Shown here one piece after another: positions 43,697 to 52,859 of a DNA stretch of 64,000 nt. Source of the DNA: an uncultured Clostridia bacterium (GTDB taxonomy: Bacteria; Bacillota; Clostridia; Oscillospirales; Ruminococcaceae). The translations under genes were made by a program, and so were the position numbers. Numbering within the stretch: position 1 is the first letter of the stretch; every line of letters starts with the position of its first letter. The notes under the pieces were generated by a model, which worked only from the letters and a program-made list of their open reading frames with translations, was not told where the DNA came from and made no database searches. The stretch covers positions 124,001 through 188,000 of the forward strand of contig CANQLI010000001.1 of NCBI GenBank assembly GCA_947624675.1, in the 5' to 3' direction.

Positions 43697-45205
43697 ATGA
43701 GAGCAAGCGGTATCCTGATGCATATTTCTTCACTTCCAAACGAGTACGGAATAGGAAAACTCGGAAGAGAAGCATATGAATTTGTTGATTTTTTGGCATC
43801 TTCTAAGCAAAGCTACTGGCAGATACTCCCGATAAGCCCCACAAGCTATGGAGATTCCCCGTATCAGAGCTTTTCAATTTTTGCAGGAAATCCTTATTTT
43901 ATAGACCTAGAACAGCTTGAGATAGAGGGGCTTTTAGAACCTGAAGATTATAAAGGTATAAACTGGGGAGAAAAAGCCGACGAAGTTGATTACGGAGCAG
44001 TTTATGATAACATTTTTTCTGTATTAAATAAGGCTTACATCAGATTTACAAGTACACCGCAAAGGGAATTTGAAAGCTTTATAAAGAAAAACAGTTGGGT
44101 AAACGATTACGGACTTTTTATGTCGCTTAAATTTGCAAACGGCGGAAAGGCCTGGTATCAATGGGAGGACGGACTCAGGCTTTGTAAAAGCGAAAGCATA
44201 AAAAAAGCAAGGGAAAGATATAGTGATGAAATAAGGTTTTGGATATTTTTACAGTATAAATTTTTTAAACAGTGGAGATCTCTTAAGAAATATGCCAATA
44301 AAAAGGGAATAAAAATAATAGGCGATATACCGATATATGTTGCACTCGACAGCGTGGAGGTTTGGAGAAGCCCTAAATATTTTCTTCTAGACAAAAACAA
44401 AACTCCGATAGATGTTGCGGGATGTCCTCCGGATTATTTTTCTCCGCTTGGACAGCTCTGGGGAAATCCGCTTTACCGTTGGGATGTAATGGAAGCTGAC
44501 AACTTTAAGTGGTGGATAAAACGAATCAAGTTTGCCACATATATTTATGATGTCATCAGGATCGATCACTTCAGAGGATTTGACAGCTATTACGCCATTA
44601 AATTCGGAAGTAAAGATGCTACCGTAGGAGAATGGCGAAAGGGTGTGGGAATAAAGCTTTTTAAAGAGGTCGAAAAAAAGCTGGGAAAGCTTAATATAAT
44701 CGCTGAGGACCTTGGCTTTATAACAAAAAGCGTCGAGAGGCTGTTGAGACAATCCGGATATCCGGGTATGAAGGTACTGGAATTTGCTTTTTACAAAGAC
44801 GGAAAAAGCCAATATCTTCCACACAACTACCCTAACAAAAACAGTATAGTATACACAGGTACGCATGACAATGAAACTATTGTCGGATGGATTTCTTCAC
44901 AGACTAAAGAGGATATTGCTTTTTGTAAAAGGTATCTGGGAGTAAAGAGAAACAAGGATATTCCTTGGGAAATGATAAGACTTGCGTGGTCCAGCGTAAG
45001 CGATACCGCTATTACTCAGATGCAGGACTTTTTAGGGCTCGGAAAAGCCTCAAGAATGAACACTCCGTCAACAGTAGGAAACAACTGGCGCTGGAGAATG
45101 CAAAAGGGTGTCCTTACAAATGAACTTTCAGAGAGAATCGCCGAGCTCACCGACACATATGACAGAAACAGGCGCAACGATAAGGAGGAAAAGAAAAATG
45201 GATAA
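43697..45205 (+). CDS. malQ: 4-alpha-glucanotransferase (amylomaltase)
   Basis: GH77 enzyme that moves 1,4-alpha-glucan segments between maltodextrins, releasing glucose and making longer chains for phosphorylase. At 502 residues it has the family start RASGILMHISSLPNEYGIGKLG, the nucleophile Asp in VIRIDHFRGFDSYY near 290, the acid/base Glu in IIAEDLGFIT near 337 and the third carboxylate in YTGTHDNET near 392. ATG 43697 follows AAGGAGAG. Its end overlaps glgP by 8 nt, a typical coupled pair for intracellular glycogen/maltodextrin use. Confidence 0.96.
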   Translation: MRASGILMHISSLPNEYGIGKLGREAYEFVDFLASSKQSYWQILPISPTSYGDSPYQSFSIFAGNPYFIDLEQLEIEGLLEPEDYKGINWGEKADEVDYGAVYDNIFSVLNKAYIRFTSTPQREFESFIKKNSWVNDYGLFMSLKFANGGKAWYQWEDGLRLCKSESIKKARERYSDEIRFWIFLQYKFFKQWRSLKKYANKKGIKIIGDIPIYVALDSVEVWRSPKYFLLDKNKTPIDVAGCPPDYFSPLGQLWGNPLYRWDVMEADNFKWWIKRIKFATYIYDVIRIDHFRGFDSYYAIKFGSKDATVGEWRKGVGIKLFKEVEKKLGKLNIIAEDLGFITKSVERLLRQSGYPGMKVLEFAFYKDGKSQYLPHNYPNKNSIVYTGTHDNETIVGWISSQTKEDIAFCKRYLGVKRNKDIPWEMIRLAWSSVSDTAITQMQDFLGLGKASRMNTPSTVGNNWRWRMQKGVLTNELSERIAELTDTYDRNRRNDKEEKKNG

Positions 45206-47576
45206 GCTTCAGTTTTTAGAAGTGGTTCAAACAGAACTTATGGAGAAATATGAGGTCAGTATAGATAAAGCGCTGCCTTATCAGCTTCACAACTGTGTTG
45301 CAAGCGTTATAATGGATGCGATCTCGCCGAGAATAAGAAAGAGCCGTGAGGCACATCTAAAGAACCGCCGCGCCTGCTATTTTTCTATGGAGTTCCTGAT
45401 GGGAAGAATGATTCAAAATAACCTTTTATCTTTAGGAATAAAAAATGAAGTTGACAGCGCCCTAAAAGACGCAGGTGCATCTCTTAATGCTTTTGAAGAA
45501 ATAGAGGATGCGGCATTGGGCAACGGAGGTTTAGGAAGACTGGCTGCTTGTTTTCTTGATTCCGCCGCAACCCACGACCTTCCCCTTGACGGATACGGAA
45601 TAAGATACAAATTCGGATACTTTAAGCAAAAAATTGTAAACGGGTTTCAAAAGGAATTTCCTGATGACTGGACAAGATACGGTGACCCTTGGAGCAAAAA
45701 GTGTGAAAAGGATACTGTTACCGTTAAATATGCTGACAGTAAAGTCCTTGCCGTGCCTTATGATATGCCAATAATTGGCTATAAAACTGAAAATATCGGA
45801 AATCTTCGCCTTTGGGAGGCTCATGCCGATGAGGAGTTTGATTTCGCAGCTTTTGATTCAGGAGATTATATCAAGGCAAGCAGTCAGAAGACTCTTGCTG
45901 AGGACATCTCTAGGGTCTTGTATCCTAACGACAACTCATATGAGGGAAAGCGTTTAAGACTTAAGCAGCAGTATTTTTTCTGTTCAGCATCATTGCAGGA
46001 CATTGTAAAAAAGCATAAGCTTTATCACGGTGATCTTTCTAATCTTTCCGACTTTGTCACAATTCAGCTTAATGACACCCATCCGGTAATATCTATTCCC
46101 GAGCTTATGAGAATACTGGTCGATGATGAGAATATGAGCTTTGATAAAGCTTTATCAATAGTTAAAAAAGTATTCAACTACACAAATCACACGGTTATGC
46201 AGGAAGCTCTTGAAAAGTGGGATGCCACATTGTTTGAGTCGGTAGTGCCTAGGGTGTATGATTTTGTGCTTATGATAAACGAAGAATTTATTAAAGAGAT
46301 GTACCAAAAAGACATCGACAGAAAAACGATAAATAAGCTCTCACCTATTTCTGACGGTTTGGTTAAAATGGCTAATCTAGCTGTTTATGTAAGCTCTTAC
46401 ACAAACGGCGTTGCACAGATACACACAGAGATACTTAAAAATTCCTGTTTAAAGGAATGGTATGAGATATATCCTGAAAGATTTCAGAATAAAACAAACG
46501 GTATAACTCAGCGCCGTTGGCTTGCTCTTTGCAACGAGGAGCTTTCTTCGCTGATCACATCTCTTATCGGAGACGGCTGGATAAAGGATCTGTCAAAACT
46601 TAAAGAGCTGGAAAGGTTTGCGGATGACGAAGAGATACTGCGCCGATTCATCAAAGTAAAAAACGAGAAAAAACGTCAACTCGCAAACTATATATTCAAA
46701 AATGACGGAAAAATCATAAATCCTGACACGATCTTTGATATTCAGATAAAAAGACTTCACGAATATAAGCGACAGCTTTTAAATGCCCTTTCAATACTTT
46801 GCATTTACTATGGAATAAAGGACGGCTCAATAAAGAATTATACTCCGACAACTTTCATTTTCGGAGCAAAATCCGCTCCCGGATACAGGCGCGCCAAAGC
46901 AATAATCAAATTTATTTCAGAAGTAGGAAAAATGGTGAACTCAGACCCTGATACCAAGGATATATTAAATGTAGTGTTTATTTCAAACTACAATGTTTCC
47001 TATGCGGAAAAGCTTGTTGCCGCAGCAGATGTTTCCGAACAGATCTCTACCGCAGGGACTGAGGCCTCGGGAACAGGTAATATGAAACTTATGCTAAACG
47101 GAGCGGTAACTCTCGGTACTCTTGACGGAGCAAACATTGAGATCATTCAGGAAGCCGGAGAAGAAAACAATTATATATTTGGCGCAAAGGTCGAGGAGCT
47201 TGAAAAAATAATGCCTGAGTATGACCCGAGAAAAATACTCTCATCAAACGAAAGAGTAAGAAAAGCTGTAAGTAAGCTGGTCGACGGAAGCTTTGACGAC
47301 GGCGGTATCCCATCTAATTGTGAGGGCAGCTTTAAAGAGCTTTACAAGGCGCTTACCGACGGTGCAAGCTGGCACGCCCCGGATCACTATTATGTTTTGG
47401 GAGATCTCCCCTCATATGTTTCGAGAAAGCTCGATGTAAACCGTGACTATCGTGATACACTTGCCTTTGCCAGAAAGTGTTGGATGAATATTGCAAACGC
47501 AGGAAAATTTTCATCAGACAGAACAATAAAGGACTATGCGGCAAACATATGGAATATATCACCTGTTATACTCTGA
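45198..47576 (+). CDS. glgP: Glycogen/maltodextrin phosphorylase
   Basis: GT35 enzyme that releases glucose-1-phosphate from alpha-1,4-glucans with PLP as cofactor. At 792 residues it shows ACYFSMEFLMGR near the start, GNGGLGRLAACFLDS near 108, QLNDTHP near 290, the phosphorylase signature EASGTGNMKLMLNG with PLP-lysine Lys630 and TLDGANIEI after it. ATG 45198 lies directly after AAGGAGG; an in-frame ATG at 45108 inside malQ is rejected. It is the second gene of the malQ-glgP operon and ends at a strong terminator. Confidence 0.97.
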   Translation: MDKLQFLEVVQTELMEKYEVSIDKALPYQLHNCVASVIMDAISPRIRKSREAHLKNRRACYFSMEFLMGRMIQNNLLSLGIKNEVDSALKDAGASLNAFEEIEDAALGNGGLGRLAACFLDSAATHDLPLDGYGIRYKFGYFKQKIVNGFQKEFPDDWTRYGDPWSKKCEKDTVTVKYADSKVLAVPYDMPIIGYKTENIGNLRLWEAHADEEFDFAAFDSGDYIKASSQKTLAEDISRVLYPNDNSYEGKRLRLKQQYFFCSASLQDIVKKHKLYHGDLSNLSDFVTIQLNDTHPVISIPELMRILVDDENMSFDKALSIVKKVFNYTNHTVMQEALEKWDATLFESVVPRVYDFVLMINEEFIKEMYQKDIDRKTINKLSPISDGLVKMANLAVYVSSYTNGVAQIHTEILKNSCLKEWYEIYPERFQNKTNGITQRRWLALCNEELSSLITSLIGDGWIKDLSKLKELERFADDEEILRRFIKVKNEKKRQLANYIFKNDGKIINPDTIFDIQIKRLHEYKRQLLNALSILCIYYGIKDGSIKNYTPTTFIFGAKSAPGYRRAKAIIKFISEVGKMVNSDPDTKDILNVVFISNYNVSYAEKLVAAADVSEQISTAGTEASGTGNMKLMLNGAVTLGTLDGANIEIIQEAGEENNYIFGAKVEELEKIMPEYDPRKILSSNERVRKAVSKLVDGSFDDGGIPSNCEGSFKELYKALTDGASWHAPDHYYVLGDLPSYVSRKLDVNRDYRDTLAFARKCWMNIANAGKFSSDRTIKDYAANIWNISPVIL

Positions 47577-47594
47577 TATGTTTCTTAAGAAAAC

Positions 47595-47628
47595 AAAAAG
47601 AGGAAGTCCAATGACCTCCTCTTTTTTC
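47595..47628 (+). terminator. Terminator of malQ-glgP
   Basis: AAAAAGAGGA/TCCTCTTTTT stem (47595-47604 with 47617-47626) with a T run. It also works for the convergent fsa gene. Confidence 0.88.
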
Positions 47629-47647
47629 TATTCATAAGCTTATTTTT

Positions 47648-48295
47648 CTACTTTGTTTCAACGCCTTCCCAATCCTTTAAGAATCTCTCGATTCCTATAT
47701 CGGTAAGAGGATGCTTTATCATCTGCTTGATAACAGAGAATGGGATAGTAGCTATGTCACATCCAAGGCGTGCTGCCTGTGTAACATGGATAGGATTGCG
47801 GATAGAAGCGGCAATTATTTCTGTCTCAATTCCCTGAGCGTCAAATATGTCTACGATTTCTTCAATGAGATTCATACCCTCCATACCGATGTCGTCAAGT
47901 CTTCCCAAAAACGGTGAAACATATGTAGCTCCTGCTTTTGCTGCTAAAAGCGCCTGTGCAGCTGAGAAAATAAGGGTAACATTTGTATTGATGCCCATTT
48001 CTGTAAGTCTTTTACAAGCCTTTAGTCCCTCTGCACACATAGGGAGCTTGATTACAATGTTCGGGTGGATCTTTGATAACGGGATAGCCTCTTCTACCAT
48101 CTTGTCCGCTTCAAGTGAAATAACCTCTGCGGAAATAGGTCCGTCAACTATTTCTGTAATCTCCTTTACTACCTCTTCAAAAACCCTTCCCTCTTTTGCA
48201 ATAAGCGATGGGTTTGTGGTAACACCACAGATAACTCCGAGATCATTAGCCTCTCTGATTTCGGCAACATTAGCCGTGTCAATAAACAGTTTCAT
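47648..48295 (-). CDS. fsa: Small transaldolase / fructose-6-phosphate aldolase family
   Basis: A 215-residue class I aldolase of the TalC/FSA family, acting on fructose-6-phosphate or on sedoheptulose-7-phosphate in the non-oxidative pentose phosphate pathway. Motifs are [26 protein letters not shown] near 24, the Schiff-base lysine in IVIKLPMC near 82 and [19 protein letters not shown] near 105. The two activities cannot be told apart by sequence; most Firmicutes members are transaldolases. AAAGGA precedes ATG 48295. It is the second gene after xylB, consistent with pentose catabolism. Confidence 0.92.
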   Translation of the reverse strand: MKLFIDTANVAEIREANDLGVICGVTTNPSLIAKEGRVFEEVVKEITEIVDGPISAEVISLEADKMVEEAIPLSKIHPNIVIKLPMCAEGLKACKRLTEMGINTNVTLIFSAAQALLAAKAGATYVSPFLGRLDDIGMEGMNLIEEIVDIFDAQGIETEIIAASIRNPIHVTQAARLGCDIATIPFSVIKQMIKHPLTDIGIERFLKDWEGVETK

Positions 48296-48328
48296 ATTAT
48301 TTTGTCCTTTCTGTATTATTATTTGATA

Positions 48329-48344
48329 CGCCTTTTAAAAGGCG
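48329..48344. repeat. 16-bp perfect palindrome between xylB and fsa
   Basis: CGCCTTTTAAAAGGCG, an inverted repeat with no T tract. It may be an mRNA-processing or stability hairpin setting the xylB:fsa ratio, or an operator. Confidence 0.5.
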
Positions 48345-48356
48345 CTGATATATTAA

Positions 48357-49880
48357 TTAAAGTCTCGAAAGCTTTTCAAACTTATCCTTAAGAACAGGGT
48401 AAATCTCTCTGTAAAGCTGATAGTATTCCTCGTATTTAGGAACTCTCTCTGCATCCGGCTGCTGAGTTTTATTTATCTTTATTACCGCTTTGCAAGCCTC
48501 AGGAACTGTTGAGTAAATTCCTGCACCAACAGAAGCCAGGAGAGCAACTCCTAAAGCAGGTCCTTCTTTTGATTCAAGAGTTTTTACCGGACAGTCATAA
48601 AGGTCCGCAAGCATAGAACGCCAGAGCGGCGATGAGCCACCGCCTCCGCAAGCCATCATATCGCTGATATTTATTTTCATTTCCCTGAAAACTTCAACAC
48701 AGTCTCTCAGAGAGTACGAAACTCCCTCCATTACCGCACGAAGCATATCCTTCTTTGTGTGCATTGCCGAAAGTCCGAAAAATACTCCTCTTGCATTAGG
48801 GTCGAGATGCGGCGTTCTCTCTCCCATAAGATATGGAAGGTACAAAAGTCTGTTAGAGCCTACTTCAACAGTTTCCGCTTCCTTATCCATAAGATAATAT
48901 TCGTCAACGCCCATAAGCTTCGCTACATCCTTTTCACTCTGACAGAAGTTGTCTCTGAACCACTTGAGCGAAAGTCCAGCACCTTGTGTAACGCCCATAA
49001 CATGCCATGTATTAGGGACTGCTGCACAGCAGGTATGTACTCTTCCAAGCGCATCTATCGAAATATTAGAGGTGTGAGCAAATACAACTCCTGATGTGCC
49101 TATTGTTGTAAATGCCTTTCCGTCCTCGACAACTCCCGTTCCGACAGCTGCGGCAGCATTGTCTCCTGCACCACCTACTACGATAGTTCCCTCATTGAGC
49201 CCTGTAAGCTCAGCAGCTTTTTTTGTTAGCGTTCCTGTAACCTCACAGCTTTCATAAACTCTTCCGAGCAAGCTCTTATCTATTTCAAGAGTATCAAGTA
49301 TTTCATCAGACCAACAGCGATTCGGAACATCTAAAAGCTGCATACCTGACGCATCAGATACCTCGGTAGCATACTCACCTGTTAATATAAACCTTATATA
49401 GTCCTTAGGAAGAAGAATATGGCGGCATCTTTCAAAATTCTGCGGCTCATTATTCTTTACCCACAGAATTTTAGCTGCCGTCCAACCGGTAAGAGCAGGG
49501 TTAGCTGTAATCTCAATAAGCTTTCTCTCGCCGAGCTTTGCATTCATCTCGCCGACCTCTTTAGCAGTTCGTTGGTCGCACCAGATAATAGAATTTCTAA
49601 TAACCTCATTATCCTTATCAAGCATAACAAGACCATGCATTTGTCCCGAAAGACCTATTCCTTTTATATCGTCTTTTGATACGCCGCTTTCAGTTACTAC
49701 CGCCTTTATGGTATTAACAGAAGCGTCCGCCCAATCCTTAGGATCCTGTTCTGCGTATCCGTTTTTCGGCTGATACATAGGATATTCGATAGTTTTTGAA
49801 GCAATTACCTTACCTGACTCATCGAATAAAACGGTTTTTGTTCCGCTTGTACCTATATCTACACCGATAATATATGCCAT
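48357..49880 (-). CDS. xylB: Xylulokinase
   Basis: FGGY-family kinase phosphorylating D-xylulose to xylulose-5-phosphate. At 507 residues it has the ATPase start IIGVDIGTSGTKTVLFD, the substrate motif GQMHGLVMLD near 80 with the catalytic Asp in VGGAGDNAAAAVG near 235, and the FGGY C-terminal signature MACGGGGSSPLWRSMLADLYDCPV near 415. The GQMHG motif is typical of xylulokinases. ATG 49880 follows GGAGG. It is the first gene of xylB-fsa. Xylose isomerase is not in the window. Confidence 0.94.
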   Translation of the reverse strand: MAYIIGVDIGTSGTKTVLFDESGKVIASKTIEYPMYQPKNGYAEQDPKDWADASVNTIKAVVTESGVSKDDIKGIGLSGQMHGLVMLDKDNEVIRNSIIWCDQRTAKEVGEMNAKLGERKLIEITANPALTGWTAAKILWVKNNEPQNFERCRHILLPKDYIRFILTGEYATEVSDASGMQLLDVPNRCWSDEILDTLEIDKSLLGRVYESCEVTGTLTKKAAELTGLNEGTIVVGGAGDNAAAAVGTGVVEDGKAFTTIGTSGVVFAHTSNISIDALGRVHTCCAAVPNTWHVMGVTQGAGLSLKWFRDNFCQSEKDVAKLMGVDEYYLMDKEAETVEVGSNRLLYLPYLMGERTPHLDPNARGVFFGLSAMHTKKDMLRAVMEGVSYSLRDCVEVFREMKINISDMMACGGGGSSPLWRSMLADLYDCPVKTLESKEGPALGVALLASVGAGIYSTVPEACKAVIKINKTQQPDAERVPKYEEYYQLYREIYPVLKDKFEKLSRL

Positions 49881-49916
49881 CTAAACGCACCTCCACTTAT
49901 AAAATTTGTCAATTAT

Positions 49917-49946
49917 ATTTTACACCATAAAACATAGTTTTGTCAA
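49917..49946 (-). promoter_or_regulatory. Promoter of xylB-fsa
   Basis: TTGACA (49941-49946) and TAAAAT (49917-49922) on the minus strand, 18-bp spacer. Confidence 0.7.
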
Positions 49947-50145
49947 TGGATTTTAGATTCATAAAATATGCTTTATAAGCTTTTAAACAGTATTACATAA
50001 AACCATCTATTTGTAACCATATGTAGTTTTATGTCATATATTAGGATAAGAAGTAAAAATTTCTTTTAAGACGAGACGGACAAAATTATAACGACAGGCA
50101 AACAGACAGAAAATTAAAGACATATACACTATGAAAGGAGAAACA

Positions 50146-50406
50146 ATGGAAATCTTTGAAAAAGGTATCTTTGACAGATTCGGCAAAGAGATCACAGATG
50201 CAAAAAAGCCCTTTTGCAAAGGAGAATGTCCTCAGCCAAAGGGTGAATTTCCCACCTATACGCCATTGGCAATAGCATATGTTCCGTTTCAGGAATGGGA
50301 AAAAACATACGATGAACAGGCGGCTTTATGCAGAGGTACGATTTTTCCGTCACTTGATAAGCCGTTTATAGGAGAGGAGGCTGTTAAAGGTGGATGCAAA
50401 GAATAA
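50146..50406 (+). CDS. cotJA: Spore coat protein CotJA
   Basis: An 86-residue inner spore-coat protein. The CotJA core is PTYTPLAIAYVPFQEWEKTYDEQAAL followed by RGTIFPSLDKPF. ATG 50146 has AAAGGAG upstream; an in-frame ATG at 50131 precedes that site. It is the first of three overlapping cotJ genes. In Bacillus the operon is transcribed in the mother cell by sigma-E; only a weak sigma-E-like box is visible here (CATATG near 50020), so I do not list a promoter. Its presence argues that the organism forms spores or descends from a spore-former. Confidence 0.9.
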   Translation: MEIFEKGIFDRFGKEITDAKKPFCKGECPQPKGEFPTYTPLAIAYVPFQEWEKTYDEQAALCRGTIFPSLDKPFIGEEAVKGGCKE

Positions 50407-50644
50407 GCTTTTAAACAAAATAAGGCAGTATTATTTTTCTTTGGTAGAAGCAAACCTTTATCTTGACAGTCATCCTACCTGTAAGGATGGGCTTGCATAC
50501 TTTAAAAAGTACAAGACCCTTTACGAAGAAGCAAAGGAAGAATATGAGAAAAAGTACGCTCCGCTTGATTTACTCAGCGGCATAAAAGATGACAAGTGGG
50601 CTTGGGCATCCGAGCCATGGCCTTGGGAAGGGAGTGAAAACTAA
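50390..50644 (+). CDS. cotJB: Spore coat protein CotJB
   Basis: An 84-residue coat protein of the CotJB family: LLNKIRQYYFSLVEANLYLDSHP at the start, then YFKKYKTLYEEAKEEYEKKYAPL. The start codon is GTG at 50390, about 9 nt after GGAGAGGAGG inside cotJA; the 17-nt overlap couples the two. It is thought to help assemble the CotJ complex in the coat. Confidence 0.9.
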   Translation: MDAKNKLLNKIRQYYFSLVEANLYLDSHPTCKDGLAYFKKYKTLYEEAKEEYEKKYAPLDLLSGIKDDKWAWASEPWPWEGSEN

Positions 50645-51240
50645 TGTGGGAATATAAGAAGAGACTTGAATACCCTGTAAAAATTAAAAATCCAAACCCG
50701 GCTCTTGCTAAGGTTATCATCAGCCAGTTAGGCGGACCTGACGGCGAGTTGGGTGCAGCTATGAGGTATCTTAATCAGCGGTATGTTGCACCTTGTAATC
50801 AGGTCAAAGCAATACTGAGCGATATAGGTACCGAAGAGCTTGCGCATATGGAGATAGTTTCAGCGATTTTGTACCAGCTTACAAAAGGACTGTCTATCAA
50901 GGAAATCAAAGAATCAGGATTTGATACCTATTTTGTAGATCACACTACCGGCATATATCCACAAGCTGCTTCCGGAACACCGTTTTCTGCCCTTACCTTC
51001 CAGTCAACCGGTGATCCGATTACAGATCTAACGGAAGATCTTGCTGCTGAACAAAAAGCCAGATTGACCTATGATAATATCCTGCGACTTGCAGACGACC
51101 CTGACGTTAGAGATCCAATAAAATTTTTGCGTGCGCGTGAAATAGTTCACTTCCAGCGCTTCGGCGAAGGTCTTAGAATGGTACAGGATCAGCTGGACGC
51201 TAAAAATTTCTATGCTTTTAACCCAAGCTTTGATTTATAA
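50644..51240 (+). CDS. cotJC: Spore coat manganese-catalase family protein CotJC
   Basis: A 198-residue ferritin-like diiron/dimanganese protein. Metal-ligand patterns are seen as GGPDGELGAAMRYLNQRY near 30, IGTEELAHMEIV near 60, AAEQKARLTYDN near 143 and REIVHFQRFGE near 172. It is related to manganese catalase and located in the spore coat. Its ATG shares a base with the cotJB stop codon, so translation is coupled. A strong terminator follows. Confidence 0.93.
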   Translation: MWEYKKRLEYPVKIKNPNPALAKVIISQLGGPDGELGAAMRYLNQRYVAPCNQVKAILSDIGTEELAHMEIVSAILYQLTKGLSIKEIKESGFDTYFVDHTTGIYPQAASGTPFSALTFQSTGDPITDLTEDLAAEQKARLTYDNILRLADDPDVRDPIKFLRAREIVHFQRFGEGLRMVQDQLDAKNFYAFNPSFDL

Positions 51241-51287
51241 TAATAAAGCTATGAATTATAAAAGTTAATATTTATATAGGCTGTCAA

Positions 51288-51318
51288 AAACCAGATGATT
51301 TCTTGGCAGCCTTTTTTG
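51288..51318 (+). terminator. Terminator of cotJABC
   Basis: AGGCTGTCAA/TTGGCAGCCT stem (51288-51297 with 51303-51312 plus loop) with TTTTTTG after it. Confidence 0.88.
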
Positions 51319-51389
51319 TACTTATGTAAAAATCACTTTTAAAATAAACTTAGTAGATAAATTTTTTCTCATAGCAATAAGTATACCGC

Positions 51390-52228
51390 TTATCTTTCCC
51401 CTACTTTTTCTATTATTTCATAAGTTTTATAAGTGTATATACCTTTAGGGAGTTCCCTTAAAATTATTTGAGAAATATCTATACTTTTATTCAAGCTGAT
51501 CAATCTTTGGTTCGTATCAACTAATTCTTTGTTTTCTGTAAGCATTTTTGACAATTTTGAATTTATGTTTTTACATATATAATCTTGGATACAACCGTAA
51601 TTTAATATTTTAGCAGCACTAATTGCTCCGATCCCTGTAATTCCCTTAATATTATCACTTTTATCACCAACTAATGCTTTAAACATAACATACTTTTGGG
51701 GACTAATATTGTATTTTTTAATTACCGCCTCTTTATCATATAAGATACTATTTTTGCCTCTTTGGACATATAAAAACACATTATCATCAACAAGTTGTAT
51801 AAAATCAAAATCGGTAGATACTATGATATAATGATTGCTACTATCATAATTGTTAGAAATAATTGAAGCAATGTAATCATCTGCTTCGTTATCTGACACT
51901 TCCAAATAAGAGATACCTAAATAATCCAGTGCTTTCTTTATCAACGGTAATTGAGAAAACGGATTTTCCTCTTCATTAACATAGGAATAATCAATTTGTT
52001 TGCCTTATAATCTGTGTTAATTTCTAAATTAGTTTTTCTGCTCGTTTCACTGTCAAAAATCACAAAAACAGAGTATGGCTCAAATTTACTGACAATTTTC
52101 TTAAGGCTTCCGATAAACCCAACCAATCCCTTGATTTCTCTCCCTTTTGAATTCTTTATAGATGCCGGTATACCGTAAAACATTCTAAATAAAAGATTAT
52201 GACCATCTATCAATATAATTTTCTTCAT
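51390..52228 (-). pseudogene. Stand-alone 5'-3' exonuclease (PolA-N-terminal/FEN type), frameshifted
   Basis: Two adjacent frames encode one nuclease. The first part (from ATG 52228, AAGGAG upstream) begins MKKIILIDGHNLLFRMFYGIP and runs to TDYKANK, then shifts out of frame and stops. The second part continues as YVNEEENPFSQLPLIKKALDYLGISYLEVSDNEADDYIAS, then STDFDFIQLV and GDKSDNIKGITGIG with the helix-hairpin-helix. Restoring one A in the A-run at 51995-51997 would rejoin the frames and give about 280 residues. All metal-binding acidic motifs survive, so the lesion looks recent, or is a sequencing error or a programmed shift. It lies just downstream of the tRNA cluster terminator. Confidence 0.8.
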
Positions 52229-52244
52229 TACAAAATTCTCCTTA

Positions 52245-52279
52245 AAATAAAAAAATAGGTATGACCAGATCATACCTAT
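52245..52279 (-). terminator. Terminator of the tRNA cluster
   Basis: A 10-bp perfect stem (52255-52264 with 52270-52279) followed on the minus strand by TTTTTTATTTT. Confidence 0.9.
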
Positions 52280-52318
52280 CCCTAGGGCCCGGTTAATTAC
52301 CGGAATATTCAAATTGAT

Positions 52319-52394
52319 TGGTGCCTCCGATCGGAATCGAACCAATGACACGGGGATTTTCAGTCCCCTGCTCTACCGACTGAGCTACAGAGGC
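52319..52394 (-). tRNA. tRNA-Phe (GAA)
   Basis: A 76-nt cloverleaf with anticodon GAA in the loop CTGAAAA, a GGTTCGATTCC T-arm and an encoded CCA end. Last of four tRNAs transcribed together. Confidence 0.96.
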
Positions 52395-52403
52395 TTATAA
52401 AAA

Positions 52404-52479
52404 TGGAGCGGGCAACGAGGCTCGAACTCGCTACCTCCACCTTGGCAAGGTGGCGCTCTACCGGATGAGCTATGCCCGC
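52404..52479 (-). tRNA. tRNA-Gly (GCC)
   Basis: A 76-nt cloverleaf; acceptor GCGGGCA/TGCCCGC, anticodon GCC, encoded CCA. Confidence 0.96.
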
Positions 52480-52488
52480 ACTTATAAT

Positions 52489-52565
52489 TGGCGACCTGGA
52501 TGGGAGTCGAACCCACGACCTCTAGCGTGACAGGCTAGCGTTCTAACCAACTGAACTACCAGGCC
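52489..52565 (-). tRNA. tRNA-Asp (GTC)
   Basis: A 77-nt cloverleaf; anticodon GTC in CTGTCAC, acceptor GGCCTGG/CCAGGTC with one G-T pair, encoded CCA. Confidence 0.96.
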
Positions 52566-52572
52566 AAAAATA

Positions 52573-52648
52573 TGGTGGGAACAACAGGGCTCGAACCTGT
52601 GACCCTCTGCTTGTAAGGCAGATGCTCTCCCAGCTGAGCTATGCTCCC
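52573..52648 (-). tRNA. tRNA-Val (TAC)
   Basis: A 76-nt cloverleaf; anticodon TAC in CTTACAA, encoded CCA. First tRNA after the promoter. Confidence 0.96.
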
Positions 52649-52678
52649 ACACAAAATCACTTAACTAGCGACTTATTT

Positions 52679-52707
52679 ATTATACAGTAAGTAGTCGAGT
52701 TTGTCAA
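52679..52707 (-). promoter_or_regulatory. Consensus promoter of the tRNA cluster
   Basis: Perfect TTGACA (52702-52707) and TATAAT (52679-52684) on the minus strand with a 17-bp spacer. Confidence 0.92.
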
Positions 52708-52859
52708 CACCTTTTAGAACAATTTTTTCGTATCTTAAGATTTATATCATAAAATTCTACCTGTGGTTGAATTGCGTTCGTCAATTTCCACGAATAAGTT
52801 ATTGTCAAAGCAAAATAATTTTGATATACTGAAAAAAGAAAAGTCAAGGGGGAATGTAT

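Noticed and set aside
50000-50145. Sigma-E promoter for cotJABC
   Set aside because: Only weak boxes (CATAAAA and CATATG about 15 bp apart) are visible; not enough to list a site.
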